From an uncultured Methylophaga sp. (lineage in GTDB: Bacteria; Pseudomonadota; Gammaproteobacteria; Nitrosococcales; Methylophagaceae): 64,000 nucleotides of DNA. The position numbers and the translations under genes are program-made. Of the stretch, positions 37,333 to 46,054 are shown piece after piece (position 1 is the stretch's first letter; every line of letters begins with the position of its first letter). The stretch covers positions 762,050-826,049 of the forward strand of contig NZ_CAMYKO010000005.1 of assembly GCF_947259025.1 (NCBI RefSeq). Reading direction: 5' to 3'. The notes beneath the pieces were generated by a model. It did not search any database, had not been told where the DNA came from, and saw nothing but the letters and a program-made list of their open reading frames with translations.

Positions 37333-38031
37333 ATGAAAATGAATCCAGCCACCGTACTCATCGTCGAAGATCATCAGGATCTTGCTGCCAATATCGGTGA
37401 TTTCCTGGAGGCCGGAGGCATGACCGTCGATTTCGCTGCTGATGGCATGACAGCGCTGCAACTCTGCAGTCAGCACAACTACGATGCGCTGGTGCTGGAT
37501 ATCATGATGCCCGGTATTGACGGTTTTGAGGTCTGTCAGCGCGTTCGCGAAGAGTTGCAGCAGGATATGCCCATCATCATGCTGACTGCCCGCGATACCC
37601 TGGACGATAAGCTCAGTGGCTTCGCTCAAGGCAGTGATGACTACCTGGTGAAACCCTTCGAGATGAAAGAGCTGGAAGCCCGGCTAGTCTCACATATCCG
37701 CCGTCACCGTGGCGAACTCGACAGCAAATCGCTGCAGGTGGCCGATATTGTATTCGAACCCAAAACCATGCGGGTTTTACGCGGCGGAGAAGTTATCCGG
37801 CTGTCACCTATCATGTTACAAATCCTGCGCATTCTGATGCGCGAATCGCCCAAACTGGTGACCCGCGAAAAGCTGGAGGCTGAAATCTGGGGCGAAGATA
37901 CCCCCGACAGTGACACTTTACGCAGTCATCTCTACAACCTGCGTAAGTTGATTGATAAACCCTTCCAGCAGAACCTGCTGCATACCATTCCCGGCATTGG
38001 CTACAAACTGTGCGAGGAAAAAGACCTTTAG
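37333..38031 (+). CDS. OmpR-family response regulator
   Basis: Regulator of 232 residues: receiver with LIVEDHQDLAANI, phospho-acceptor Asp56 (ALVLDIMMPG) and Lys107 (YLVKPFE), then a winged helix-turn-helix (LSPIMLQILRILMRESPKLVTREKLEAEIWG, IPGIGYKLC). ATG 37333 is used. It converges with the sensor kinase at 38062-39357, ending 30 bases from it, and the two are presumed partners. The kinase is itself the last gene of the lipid-modification operon, so this regulator may control that operon. Confidence 0.85.
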   Translation: MKMNPATVLIVEDHQDLAANIGDFLEAGGMTVDFAADGMTALQLCSQHNYDALVLDIMMPGIDGFEVCQRVREELQQDMPIIMLTARDTLDDKLSGFAQGSDDYLVKPFEMKELEARLVSHIRRHRGELDSKSLQVADIVFEPKTMRVLRGGEVIRLSPIMLQILRILMRESPKLVTREKLEAEIWGEDTPDSDTLRSHLYNLRKLIDKPFQQNLLHTIPGIGYKLCEEKDL

Positions 38032-38061
38032 CGAAAGCTAAAGTGGTCCAGCGCAATCAGC

Positions 38062-39357
38062 TTACGATTTATCCAACTGCGCCTTGGGAAAATAGACACT
38101 GATTTCAGTGCCGCTACCCAATTCGCTGGCAACGGTTAAATGCCAGTTATAGCGGTTGCAAAGCCGTTTGACGATGGTCATGCCCAGGCCATAGCCATTG
38201 CTGCCCTTTTCCACCTGGTAAAAGGGCTGGAAGACCTGTTTGACCTGCTCTTCATCCATGCCTACCCCGCTGTCCTTAACGGCAAAGCCCTGGTCCCAGA
38301 TCCTGATGGAAATCGTGCCTTTTGGCGTGTAATTAAAGGCATTACGCAGCAAATTACCAATAAGAATCTGCAGTACCCTCGCCGGCGCTTGCAGCACCAG
38401 TTCTGAGTCTTCTTCAATCTGTACCGCAATCGCCTTGTCCTGGAACAGCAGGCGCAGAGTCTCCACTTCCTCAGAGAGCAGCTGATTGACGATTACCCGG
38501 CTGCTGGGCAGGGTATCTTCCTCCTCACGCGCCAGTAACAACAGGGTTTCTATCAGTGCTTCCATATCGTAAAGCGTGCGGTAGATACGGCGGATGGTTT
38601 TATCTTCTTCCACCTGGTAGCGGCGTTCCAGCAGTTCCATGGCACTCCGCAGCACAGCGATTGGCGTTCGCAGCTCGTGACTGGCATCACGGGTGAATAA
38701 GCGCTCGCGGTCGATAAACAGTTCCAGCCGATGGGTGAACTGATCCAGTGCTTTAACCAGACTAGTGACTTCTTCATCCGGAATTTGGCGCAGTTCACTG
38801 AGATCCAGGTCCGGCAGGCTGCCCTCGCGAATCTCGGCTTCTTCCACCGCTGTAGCCAGCTTGACGATAGGTGACACAGCTTTGTGCGACTGGCGGTAGG
38901 CAATCCAGGCCAGCAAATAGAGCGTCACCAGCACCGCAGCCAGCGGCAAAATACCGAACACCAGGGCCAGCCGCGATACCTTGACCTCATCGAATACCAG
39001 AAACAACCTCTGGTCGCCCTGATCTTCGACATAAACCAGCGGTTCTTCTCCTGCCAGTTGTGTGCGCTGCAAACCCGGCTGCAAATCACGCAAGGCTTCA
39101 GGCACTGCCGACATATCGTTACCGGTAGCGAGATAGGCGATCAGGTTCATGGTGTTGGGCAAGGGAAAGTCAGGCTGTTGCTGACGTAATTGCCAGAAAT
39201 GCTGGGCTTCTCCCTGCAAAGCTTCTCTGACCAAAACATCTTCCACCGTGGTTTTGGCGGCGTAAATCCCGGCAATGGTGACCAGACTGATCAGCACCAC
39301 CTGGATCAGAAAAACTTTTATCAGTTTGGCACGCAGGTTGGTTCTGGGTTTGGCCAT
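38062..39357 (-). CDS. Sensor histidine kinase at the end of the lipid operon
   Basis: Kinase of about 431 residues. TM1 about 12-34, a periplasmic domain of roughly 95 residues, TM2 about 130-154, HAMP-like linker, HisKA with His227 in ASHELRTPIAVLRSAMELLE, and an ATPase domain (N box LIGNLLRNAFNYT, DSGVGM, YGLGMTIV). Start ATG 39357 overlaps the stop of the upstream methyltransferase gene (TAATG). The convergent OmpR-type gene is the likely partner. The periplasmic domain has no recognisable fold by eye; its signal is unknown. Confidence 0.85.
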   Translation of the reverse strand: MAKPRTNLRAKLIKVFLIQVVLISLVTIAGIYAAKTTVEDVLVREALQGEAQHFWQLRQQQPDFPLPNTMNLIAYLATGNDMSAVPEALRDLQPGLQRTQLAGEEPLVYVEDQGDQRLFLVFDEVKVSRLALVFGILPLAAVLVTLYLLAWIAYRQSHKAVSPIVKLATAVEEAEIREGSLPDLDLSELRQIPDEEVTSLVKALDQFTHRLELFIDRERLFTRDASHELRTPIAVLRSAMELLERRYQVEEDKTIRRIYRTLYDMEALIETLLLLAREEEDTLPSSRVIVNQLLSEEVETLRLLFQDKAIAVQIEEDSELVLQAPARVLQILIGNLLRNAFNYTPKGTISIRIWDQGFAVKDSGVGMDEEQVKQVFQPFYQVEKGSNGYGLGMTIVKRLCNRYNWHLTVASELGSGTEISVYFPKAQLDKS

Positions 39358-40394
39358 TAATCCATCGCTTTTTTGCTGAACAGGTAGTGGCCTACCAGCC
39401 ACTCAGTTCCATCACGGTAACCAAATAACTCAGCACAGGCCATAAAGAACAGCCGCCAGCGCTGCCACCATATTTTGCCCTGACCGGTGCCGTAGACCTC
39501 TTCAAACAGCTCGATAATCTCATGCTGGTGTTGATCGCTGTTATCCAGCCAGGCTTCAGCCGTGCGCTGATAATGCTTGCCATTGACCAGCCATTGCTGC
39601 TCAATCTGTAGCTGTTGCTGAAAATGCAACAGCGTGTCGGCAGAAGGCATCAGGCCGCCGGTGAAGAAATAGCGCCCCATCCAGTTATCTTCGCCTTCTG
39701 TTTCAAAGGGATACACCACGCTGCGATGACAGAAAATATGCACAAACAGCTTGCCGTCTTTTCTCAGCCATTGGCTAATTTTGTCGAACAGTTGCTGATA
39801 GTTACGCATATGCTCAAACATTTCCACCGACACAATGCGATCAAACTGTTCATCCAGGGCCAGCTCATTAACATCACAGGTGATCACGCGGACATTGCTC
39901 AGGCCGCGCTCCAACAAGGTTTTTTCGATATGACGTCGCTGTGAGTGCGAATTGGAGACGGCCGTGATCTTGGCATAAGGCAGTTGTTCAGCCATGTGCA
40001 GGGTCAGCGAGCCCCAGCCACAACCCAGCTCCAGGATCTGCTGGCCGTTTTGCAGTTCGGCCCGCTGCAGGTATAGATCCAGCATTGCCCGTTCTGCGTC
40101 ATCCAGGGTCAGGCAATCGCGGTTCCAGAAACAGCCACTGTATTTTAGATGTTTGCCCAAAACACGCTGATAAAAGGCGGCAGGCACTTCATAGTGCTGT
40201 TCATTGGCGGCATTGGTTTCGATAGCGATTGGACTGCTACGCAGCATTTCAATACAGGCGTGCTTGCGCAGACTGGCCTGTTCCGGGTCATAAGCCATTT
40301 CATCCTGTAGTCGCTTTTTCAATAACTGCCTGATGCCCAGGCGCACCACAGGATCTGGCAAGATTTTTTTCTCGGCAAAATCAATCAACCGCAT
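39357..40394 (-). CDS. Cfa-family SAM methyltransferase (CNMT-like)
   Basis: Methyltransferase of about 345 residues in the cyclopropane synthase superfamily. It has EQHYEVPAAFYQRVLGKHLKYSGCFW, the SAM motif ILELGCGWGSLTLHMAEQ, VSVEMFEHMRNYQQLF and FVHIFCHR. Its N-terminus is shorter than in true Cfa, resembling the coclaurine N-methyltransferase-like branch. GGAG precedes ATG 40394. It overlaps the DUF1295 gene by 14 bases and the kinase gene by 1. It may methylate an unusual fatty acyl chain or amine in the same pathway as its neighbours. Confidence 0.85.
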   Translation of the reverse strand: MRLIDFAEKKILPDPVVRLGIRQLLKKRLQDEMAYDPEQASLRKHACIEMLRSSPIAIETNAANEQHYEVPAAFYQRVLGKHLKYSGCFWNRDCLTLDDAERAMLDLYLQRAELQNGQQILELGCGWGSLTLHMAEQLPYAKITAVSNSHSQRRHIEKTLLERGLSNVRVITCDVNELALDEQFDRIVSVEMFEHMRNYQQLFDKISQWLRKDGKLFVHIFCHRSVVYPFETEGEDNWMGRYFFTGGLMPSADTLLHFQQQLQIEQQWLVNGKHYQRTAEAWLDNSDQHQHEIIELFEEVYGTGQGKIWWQRWRLFFMACAELFGYRDGTEWLVGHYLFSKKAMD

Positions 40395-41151
40395 GTTTTT
40401 TTCTCCACGGTATAAAGGCACTGGTTGTTTGCTGATAGCGACGATAAGCTTCCCCGCGACTGCGGATTGCCTGCTGCTCGGTGTAGGGAATGCCGGTAAT
40501 AAAATAGAGAAAAGCCAGCATCACCAGCGGTGCCAGCCACAGCCAGTTACCACCGGCCATGCCCAACGCCATCAGCGGATAGCAAAACCAGTGCAGCCAT
40601 TCGAAAAAGTAATTAGGGTGGCGCGAGTAATACCACAGGCCCCGTTCACAGACTTTACCCTTGTTGGCAGGATTGGCACGAAACTGTTGTAACTGCCGGT
40701 CGGCAATCGTCACCCCCGATATGCTCACCAGCGCCAGCACAAGGGCTGAAAGCACAGCAAGCGGGCTGAAACTGTCAGCCTGGCTCAGCCACCAGACCGG
40801 TAGGGTAAACATCAGCGCCAGCAGCGCCTGGAACTGGAAGAAGAAAAAATGATTGCGATGGGCCTTTTCACCCCAGTATTCACGCAGGTATCGATAACGC
40901 CCGTCTTCCTCTTCACTAAACACGCGGCCGCTGAGATGCCAGAACAATCTGAGATACCACAAACTCATCAAACCGCCCGCGACTAGTCGTATCCAGATAT
41001 CGCCTTCAGCCAGCACGGCATAATAGACCGGTAAAAATGTCATCAGGCCGGCCCACAGCACATCGACCACACCGGCGTTGTCTGTTTTGCCTTCGTAAAT
41101 CCAGCCCAGCCACATCACGACGGCAGCAATCAACCAACTACACCAGAGCAT
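40381..41151 (-). CDS. DUF1295 integral membrane protein
   Basis: Polytopic membrane protein of 256 residues with about six hydrophobic helices. It carries the DUF1295/steroid 5-alpha-reductase-like C-terminus: KGKVCERGLWYYSRHPNYFFEWLHWFCY, then YTEQQAIRSRGEAYRRYQQTTSAFIPW. The family shares the NADPH-binding C-terminal fold of steroid reductases and isoprenylcysteine methyltransferases, suggesting a lipid reductase. DUF1295 genes recur next to DUF1365 and Cfa genes in proteobacteria. Confidence 0.88.
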   Translation of the reverse strand: MLWCSWLIAAVVMWLGWIYEGKTDNAGVVDVLWAGLMTFLPVYYAVLAEGDIWIRLVAGGLMSLWYLRLFWHLSGRVFSEEEDGRYRYLREYWGEKAHRNHFFFFQFQALLALMFTLPVWWLSQADSFSPLAVLSALVLALVSISGVTIADRQLQQFRANPANKGKVCERGLWYYSRHPNYFFEWLHWFCYPLMALGMAGGNWLWLAPLVMLAFLYFITGIPYTEQQAIRSRGEAYRRYQQTTSAFIPWRKKHAVD

Positions 41152-41671
41152 GTTTCCCCTCCTCTTCCTGACGCTGCCAGACCCGCGCCAGGGCCATCAG
41201 CATCGGCACCATCAAAGCCCAGCTCAGAGATAGCGCGAGTGTGGCACTGCCCGGTTGCAGCAAAGTCACGGCGCCCAGTTTACTGCCGGCCAGATAAGAC
41301 AATGGCGCTGCAAACAGGGTGCAGAACACCACCAGTTTGGTTCTTTGCTGTAACCAGCTCAGGGAGTGCGTCAGCGTCAACATAAAATTAATCCACAGAC
41401 AGCCAATCCACAGGGGGGCCAGCCCCGCCTGCGTTGCCTGCTGATAATCAATCAAACCCAGGTTGAGCCAGATGGTGTCGAGCATCATGCCTGCTAACAG
41501 GCCCAGCCCCACCAGCTTGCTGTCAGTCAGCCGCCAGCGGCTGAAATAGAGCTGTAGCAGCATAAAAGTCAGCGTCGCCAGGTAAGCCAGCGGCAGCATA
41601 TCGGCTGCTGCCGCCAGAATCACGCAGAACCAGACTGCCTGGAAAGCCACAAAGTTAAAAACATTAGCCAT
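41138..41671 (-). CDS. DUF2878 membrane protein
   Basis: Small polytopic membrane protein of 177 residues with about five hydrophobic helices (FVAFQAVWFCVILAAAAD, LAYLATLTFMLLQLYF, LVGLGLLAGMMLDTIW and others). Size, the WF...LD.. pattern and neighbours match DUF2878. ATG 41671 overlaps the upstream methyltransferase stop by 8 bases (ATGGCTAA). No catalytic residues are evident; it may help the DUF1295 protein in the membrane. Confidence 0.8.
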   Translation of the reverse strand: MANVFNFVAFQAVWFCVILAAAADMLPLAYLATLTFMLLQLYFSRWRLTDSKLVGLGLLAGMMLDTIWLNLGLIDYQQATQAGLAPLWIGCLWINFMLTLTHSLSWLQQRTKLVVFCTLFAAPLSYLAGSKLGAVTLLQPGSATLALSLSWALMVPMLMALARVWQRQEEEGKHALV

Positions 41672-42929
41672 CTGATGGCACCCACTGCGGCCGGCGATTG
41701 GCCGCTTTGCTGAACAATAAATGCACATCACTGATGCTGCGTTCGATAAAGCCTCCCTCGCAGTAGCACAGATAAAACTGCCACATGCGGATAAAACGTT
41801 CGTCGTAACCTAAGGTCCTGACCTGCTCAAGCTGAGACATAAAGCGCTCACGCCAGGTTTTGAGTGTCGTGGCATAACTGGGGCCAATATCTTCCAGACT
41901 GGTCAGTTTCAGCTCGGCTGAAGCCGCAGCATTGACCAGTACACTGACACAGGGAATAAAGCTGCCCGGGAAAATAAAGCGCTTGATAAAGTCGACCGAT
42001 TTCAGCGCTTGCTGATAACGGTGATCTTCCAGGGTAATAGCCTGAATCACCGCCAAGCCGTCCGGTTTCAAAAGCTCGCTACAGCGGCGGAAATAATCAT
42101 CAATAAAGTGATGGCCCACCGCTTCCACCATTTCTATCGAGATCAGCTTGTCGTACTGGCCCTGCAGGTCGCGGTAATCTTCCAGCAGCAGCGTCACTTT
42201 GTCTTCCAGGCCCAGTTCAGCAACTCTCGCACGTGCGTAATCATACTGCTGACGGGAAATCGTGGTCGTGGTGACCCTACAGCCGTAGTGGAGCGCGGCA
42301 AAAATAGCGCAGCCGCCCCAGCCGGTGCCGATCTCCAGCAAGTGGTCTTCAGGCTGTAAATCCAGTTTGTCGCAAAGGCGGCTCAACTTATTGAATTGCG
42401 CTTTTTCCAGGCTTTCCTCGGGGTGGTAATACAGGGCCGAGGAATACATCATGTGCTCACGGTCGAGAAAGGTCTCGAACAGGTCATTGCCCAGATCATA
42501 ATGCGCGGCAATATTGCGGCGACTGCCGCTACGTGTGTTACGTCGCAGCCAGTGCATGCCCTGCAGCATAAAACCACCCAGCCGTGCCAAGCCCTTTTCC
42601 ATGCCGTCCAGCAGGTCACGGTTTCTAACCAATAATCTCACCAGAGCCGTGAGATCATCGCATTGCCATTCGCCGTCCATGTAGGATTCAGCAGCGCCGA
42701 CAGAACCGCCCAGCACCACCGACTCGAAAAAACGCCCCTGTTCTACCATCAGGTTGACTGTCAACGGATGATCTTTATCACCGAACAGTATCATCTCCTG
42801 TCCAGGCATATGCAGCTTGAGACAGCCCTGTTTGAGTGCCTTGAGCTGTTTTATCAGCAGTTGCTGACACTGACGCTGGAACCAGCTCAGCGCCAACGGG
42901 CTATTGTCACTGGTGATAGGCATATTCAT
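41664..42929 (-). CDS. Cfa-like SAM methyltransferase, DUF1365-associated
   Basis: Cyclopropane synthase superfamily enzyme of 421 residues: VGAAESYMDGEWQCDDLTALVRLLVRN, IAAHYDLGNDLFETFLDREHMMYSSALY, the SAM site LLEIGTGWGGCAIFAALHYGCRVTTTTISRQQ, ISIEMVEAVGHHFIDDYF, and FIRMWQFYLCYCEGGF. This is the branch always found beside DUF1365 and the FAD amine oxidase-like protein. It may make a modified, possibly methyl-branched, acyl chain rather than a cyclopropane. It overlaps the DUF1365 gene by 4 bases. Confidence 0.88.
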   Translation of the reverse strand: MNMPITSDNSPLALSWFQRQCQQLLIKQLKALKQGCLKLHMPGQEMILFGDKDHPLTVNLMVEQGRFFESVVLGGSVGAAESYMDGEWQCDDLTALVRLLVRNRDLLDGMEKGLARLGGFMLQGMHWLRRNTRSGSRRNIAAHYDLGNDLFETFLDREHMMYSSALYYHPEESLEKAQFNKLSRLCDKLDLQPEDHLLEIGTGWGGCAIFAALHYGCRVTTTTISRQQYDYARARVAELGLEDKVTLLLEDYRDLQGQYDKLISIEMVEAVGHHFIDDYFRRCSELLKPDGLAVIQAITLEDHRYQQALKSVDFIKRFIFPGSFIPCVSVLVNAAASAELKLTSLEDIGPSYATTLKTWRERFMSQLEQVRTLGYDERFIRMWQFYLCYCEGGFIERSISDVHLLFSKAANRRPQWVPSDG

Positions 42930-43714
42930 GTTTTGTCCTCACACTGCTTGTTCTGCTGACCGCTTTGTTTACCGGTGCTGCCCGGATGGCCGAAAAAAGG
43001 AATACGCTTGAGCCAGAGACGCAATGCCTGCCAGTAAATCCGTATCAAAACGCGCAAAGTCTGTAACGGAAACTGCCATGGCAGGCGGTTCATATTCGCC
43101 GCACTGAGCGGCTCTGCCTGCATCAACATATCGGCACTGAACTGTAAAAGCCTGTCACGGTATAGCTGCATCGAGACCTGCAACTGCTGCGCTGTCACCT
43201 GAAACTGCCAGTCATAGCCCATATCCATGGGCATAAACGGCGAGATATGAAACTGTTTATCAAAACGGGCACGCACGCTGCCATCTGACTCTGCCTTGAG
43301 CACATAACAGTGGCGCTGGTTCCAGGGCGTGTTATTGATATCAGCCAGCACGTATTCAAGTTCACCCGTGTCATTGATACAAAAATAAAAACTGACCGGG
43401 TTAAAAATCAGCCCGAGATAACGCGGATGAGTAAGCAGGAAGACTTTGCCATTGAACGTCTGCCCTGTTTGCTCAAAGATGACATCGGCCACCCGGTTTT
43501 TCAGATCCGAGTTATCACGGCCCAGATAATCGCGCCGGTAAAAGCTCATCAGGTTGAAGCGCTCCAGCGACCACCATTTGCTCAATGCGATGGTCGATTC
43601 CAGCTGATCGAGGTCAAACAACACCATCGCCAGTGGATATTGAAACTGATGCGGACGCGGCTGAAAGCGCTGATGATTGACCTTGCCACGCAAAAGAGAC
43701 GGTGTCAGTTTCAT
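42926..43714 (-). CDS. DUF1365 protein
   Basis: Protein of 262 residues matching DUF1365: an opening LLRGKVNHQRFQPRPHQFQYPLAMVLFDLDQLE, the conserved VFLLTHPRYLGLIFNPVSFYFCIND, and FDKQFHISPFMPMDMGYDW. No catalytic activity is established for the family. It sits by 4-base overlaps between the FAD oxidase and Cfa-like genes, the usual three-gene core of this locus in many bacteria. Confidence 0.9.
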   Translation of the reverse strand: MKLTPSLLRGKVNHQRFQPRPHQFQYPLAMVLFDLDQLESTIALSKWWSLERFNLMSFYRRDYLGRDNSDLKNRVADVIFEQTGQTFNGKVFLLTHPRYLGLIFNPVSFYFCINDTGELEYVLADINNTPWNQRHCYVLKAESDGSVRARFDKQFHISPFMPMDMGYDWQFQVTAQQLQVSMQLYRDRLLQFSADMLMQAEPLSAANMNRLPWQFPLQTLRVLIRIYWQALRLWLKRIPFFGHPGSTGKQSGQQNKQCEDKT

Positions 43715-44961
43715 TGGCTTATCCCACTGAACTGCTCAACGACCCTGAGCGCACTGTTCACACCGTCTTCGTGAAAGCCCCAGCCCCAATAGGCACCGCA
43801 GTAATATGTGTGCTGATGGCCGGAAATCGTCTCCCAGTTCTGCTGGGCCTGTAATGTTTGTTCACTGAATACCGGGTGGGCATAGTGCCTTTCGGCAAAA
43901 ACCTTGTTGGCATCAACCCGATCGCGGCTGTTCAAAGACACGATCAATTCCACCGGCGCATTCAAACGCTGCAGCGTGTTCATGTGATAAGACACGGTAC
44001 AGCGCTGTTCCAGGGCACTGCTGATATGCACATTCCAGCTGGCCCAGGCATCGGGATTTTTCGGCAAGACTGACTCATCGGCATGCAGTTGCATTAAATT
44101 CTGTTGATACTCGATGCCGCCCAGCACGGCAGATTCCTGAGCACTGGGGTCAGAGAGTAACTTCAAGGCCTGATCTGAATGACAGGCCATCACCACCGCA
44201 TCAAATGGCCACTGTTCGCCGTCCACCGTCAGGCTGACGCCGTTATAGACGCGCCGCACGGATTCAACCGGGGTATTCACTAACACTTTGCCGGGAAAAC
44301 GCTCGAGCAGTTTATCCACGTACTGACGCGAACCGCCTTTAACCACCCGCCATTCCGGCCGACCGGCCAATGACAGCATTTTGTGGTTGGCCATAAACGC
44401 CACCAGGAAACGTGCCGGCATATGCAGCAGCTGTTTGCCTGGCCCAGACCAAAGGGCGCAGGCCATCGGAATCAGGTGATCATGAATAAAAATATCGCTG
44501 TAGTGATTGGCTTTCAGATAGTCCGACAGGGTCTGTTTATTATCTTTATCATCCAGCAATGCCGGTGCCTGGCGGTAAAAGCGCAGCAGATCCGCAAGCA
44601 TTCGATAAAAGCGTGGGTTAAAAAAATTGCGGCGCTGGCAGAATAGTTTATTGAGACTGGTGGCGTTGTACTCAAGCCCTGTCTCGGCATTGTGCACACT
44701 GAAACTCATTTCTGTCGGACGTGACTCAACCTCTAACTCTGCGAGTAGCTGGCAGAAATTCGGGTAGTTATGCCGGTTGAATACGATAAAACCACTGTCC
44801 ACTGACCAGGGTTTGCCGAGAATCTCCAATGTATGGGTGTCGGTATGGCCGCCGATGTAGTCATTGGCCTCGAACAGCGTGACCTCGGTGCCTGCCTGCT
44901 TGGCCAGATACCAGGCAGCACTGAGACCGGAAATACCGGCACCAATGACTGCCACCTTCAT
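43711..44961 (-). CDS. FAD-dependent amine oxidase-like protein
   Basis: Flavoprotein of 416 residues with an N-terminal FAD-binding motif (VAVIGAGISGLSAAWYLA, then LFEANDYIGGHTDTH). The body follows the NAD(P)/FAD amine-oxidase-like branch that accompanies DUF1365 and Cfa genes, e.g. SVDSGFIVFNRHNYPNF and YYCGAYWGWGFHEDG. It may desaturate or oxidise an acyl chain. It overlaps the desaturase by 4 bases and DUF1365 by 4. Confidence 0.88.
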   Translation of the reverse strand: MKVAVIGAGISGLSAAWYLAKQAGTEVTLFEANDYIGGHTDTHTLEILGKPWSVDSGFIVFNRHNYPNFCQLLAELEVESRPTEMSFSVHNAETGLEYNATSLNKLFCQRRNFFNPRFYRMLADLLRFYRQAPALLDDKDNKQTLSDYLKANHYSDIFIHDHLIPMACALWSGPGKQLLHMPARFLVAFMANHKMLSLAGRPEWRVVKGGSRQYVDKLLERFPGKVLVNTPVESVRRVYNGVSLTVDGEQWPFDAVVMACHSDQALKLLSDPSAQESAVLGGIEYQQNLMQLHADESVLPKNPDAWASWNVHISSALEQRCTVSYHMNTLQRLNAPVELIVSLNSRDRVDANKVFAERHYAHPVFSEQTLQAQQNWETISGHQHTYYCGAYWGWGFHEDGVNSALRVVEQFSGISQ

Positions 44962-45881
44962 GATACTGCTCCGTCACGGATATGATTTCTGTCGCGTTTG
45001 GCGCGGGGAATGGTTCGCAAATCCCAGACCAGCCCCACTTTACTCATCGCCAGCAGTAGGTAATAACTGATATCAATCTCCCACCAGTAAAACCCCTGAC
45101 GGGCTGAAGCGGCATGATAGTGATGATTGTTGTGCCAGCCCTCGCCCAGAGTCAGCAAGGCCAGCCAGAAATTATTACGGCTGTCATCTTTAATGGCATA
45201 GCGTTGTTTGCCCATGCGATGGGCCAGCGAGTTAATCAGCAAAGTGGCGTGAATCAACACTACGGTGGAGATAAAATAGCCCCACACCAGCAACTGCCAG
45301 CCGCTGGTACCCAGCCCAGGCCAACTGGCTGCCAGCCATTCGCCGATAAAGAACAGGCTCACGGCCAGTAATACCGGCACGGCAATATCGAAACGATCCA
45401 GCCAGCGTAGCTCGGGATAGCGCGTCAGTTCGGGAACCAGTGCATAATCGGCGCGGAAGTGTTTACGGCTCAGAAACCAGCCCATGTGGCTCCACAGGAA
45501 GCCTTGCCGCGGCGAGTGAGGATCGCCATTCTCATCGGCATGACGGTGGTGCTGCCGGTGATGCGCCGCCCACCATAAAGGACCGCGCTGGGTGGCGCTG
45601 GCGCCTATCACTGCAAACACCGCTTGTAGCCAGCGTGAGGTTTTAAAAGACTTGTGCGCGAAAAAGCGATGGTAGAAAGCGGTGATGGCAAACATGCGCA
45701 GCCAATAGAGTGATAAAGCAGCCAACACAGCAACCCAGGACACACCGACCCAAATCACCGCAAAGCAACTTACATGGAGAAAGATAAAGGGGATAATTCG
45801 AAGCCAATCAACGCCTGCTTGCTCACTATTACCTTGTTGAGCCTGCAGACTGCTGTCGAACCATGATCGTATTGTTCGCAT
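44958..45881 (-). CDS. Acyl-CoA/acyl-lipid delta-9-type fatty acid desaturase
   Basis: Membrane di-iron desaturase of about 307 residues. The three histidine boxes are intact: HRFFAHK, HRQHHRH and HNNHHYH, with four membrane-spanning segments between them. An in-frame GTG at 45887 is the only earlier start; ATG 45881 is preferred. It is the first gene of the leftward lipid operon. It could supply the double bond that the two Cfa-like methyltransferases then modify. Confidence 0.92.
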   Translation of the reverse strand: MRTIRSWFDSSLQAQQGNSEQAGVDWLRIIPFIFLHVSCFAVIWVGVSWVAVLAALSLYWLRMFAITAFYHRFFAHKSFKTSRWLQAVFAVIGASATQRGPLWWAAHHRQHHRHADENGDPHSPRQGFLWSHMGWFLSRKHFRADYALVPELTRYPELRWLDRFDIAVPVLLAVSLFFIGEWLAASWPGLGTSGWQLLVWGYFISTVVLIHATLLINSLAHRMGKQRYAIKDDSRNNFWLALLTLGEGWHNNHHYHAASARQGFYWWEIDISYYLLLAMSKVGLVWDLRTIPRAKRDRNHIRDGAVS

Positions 45882-46054
45882 AACCACTCTCGAGCCGATA
45901 CGCTCAGGCTAGAGTCGAAAATGTGAATTTGACGTGAAAGCAGGCACCATGCGGCTTCACCTTTATTTCACGGTCTGAGGAGACACTACTCAAAACACAC
46001 AAAATCCTTTTTTCAGCCATGTCTTTATCGGACAGATATTGTCCAGGAGATCCC

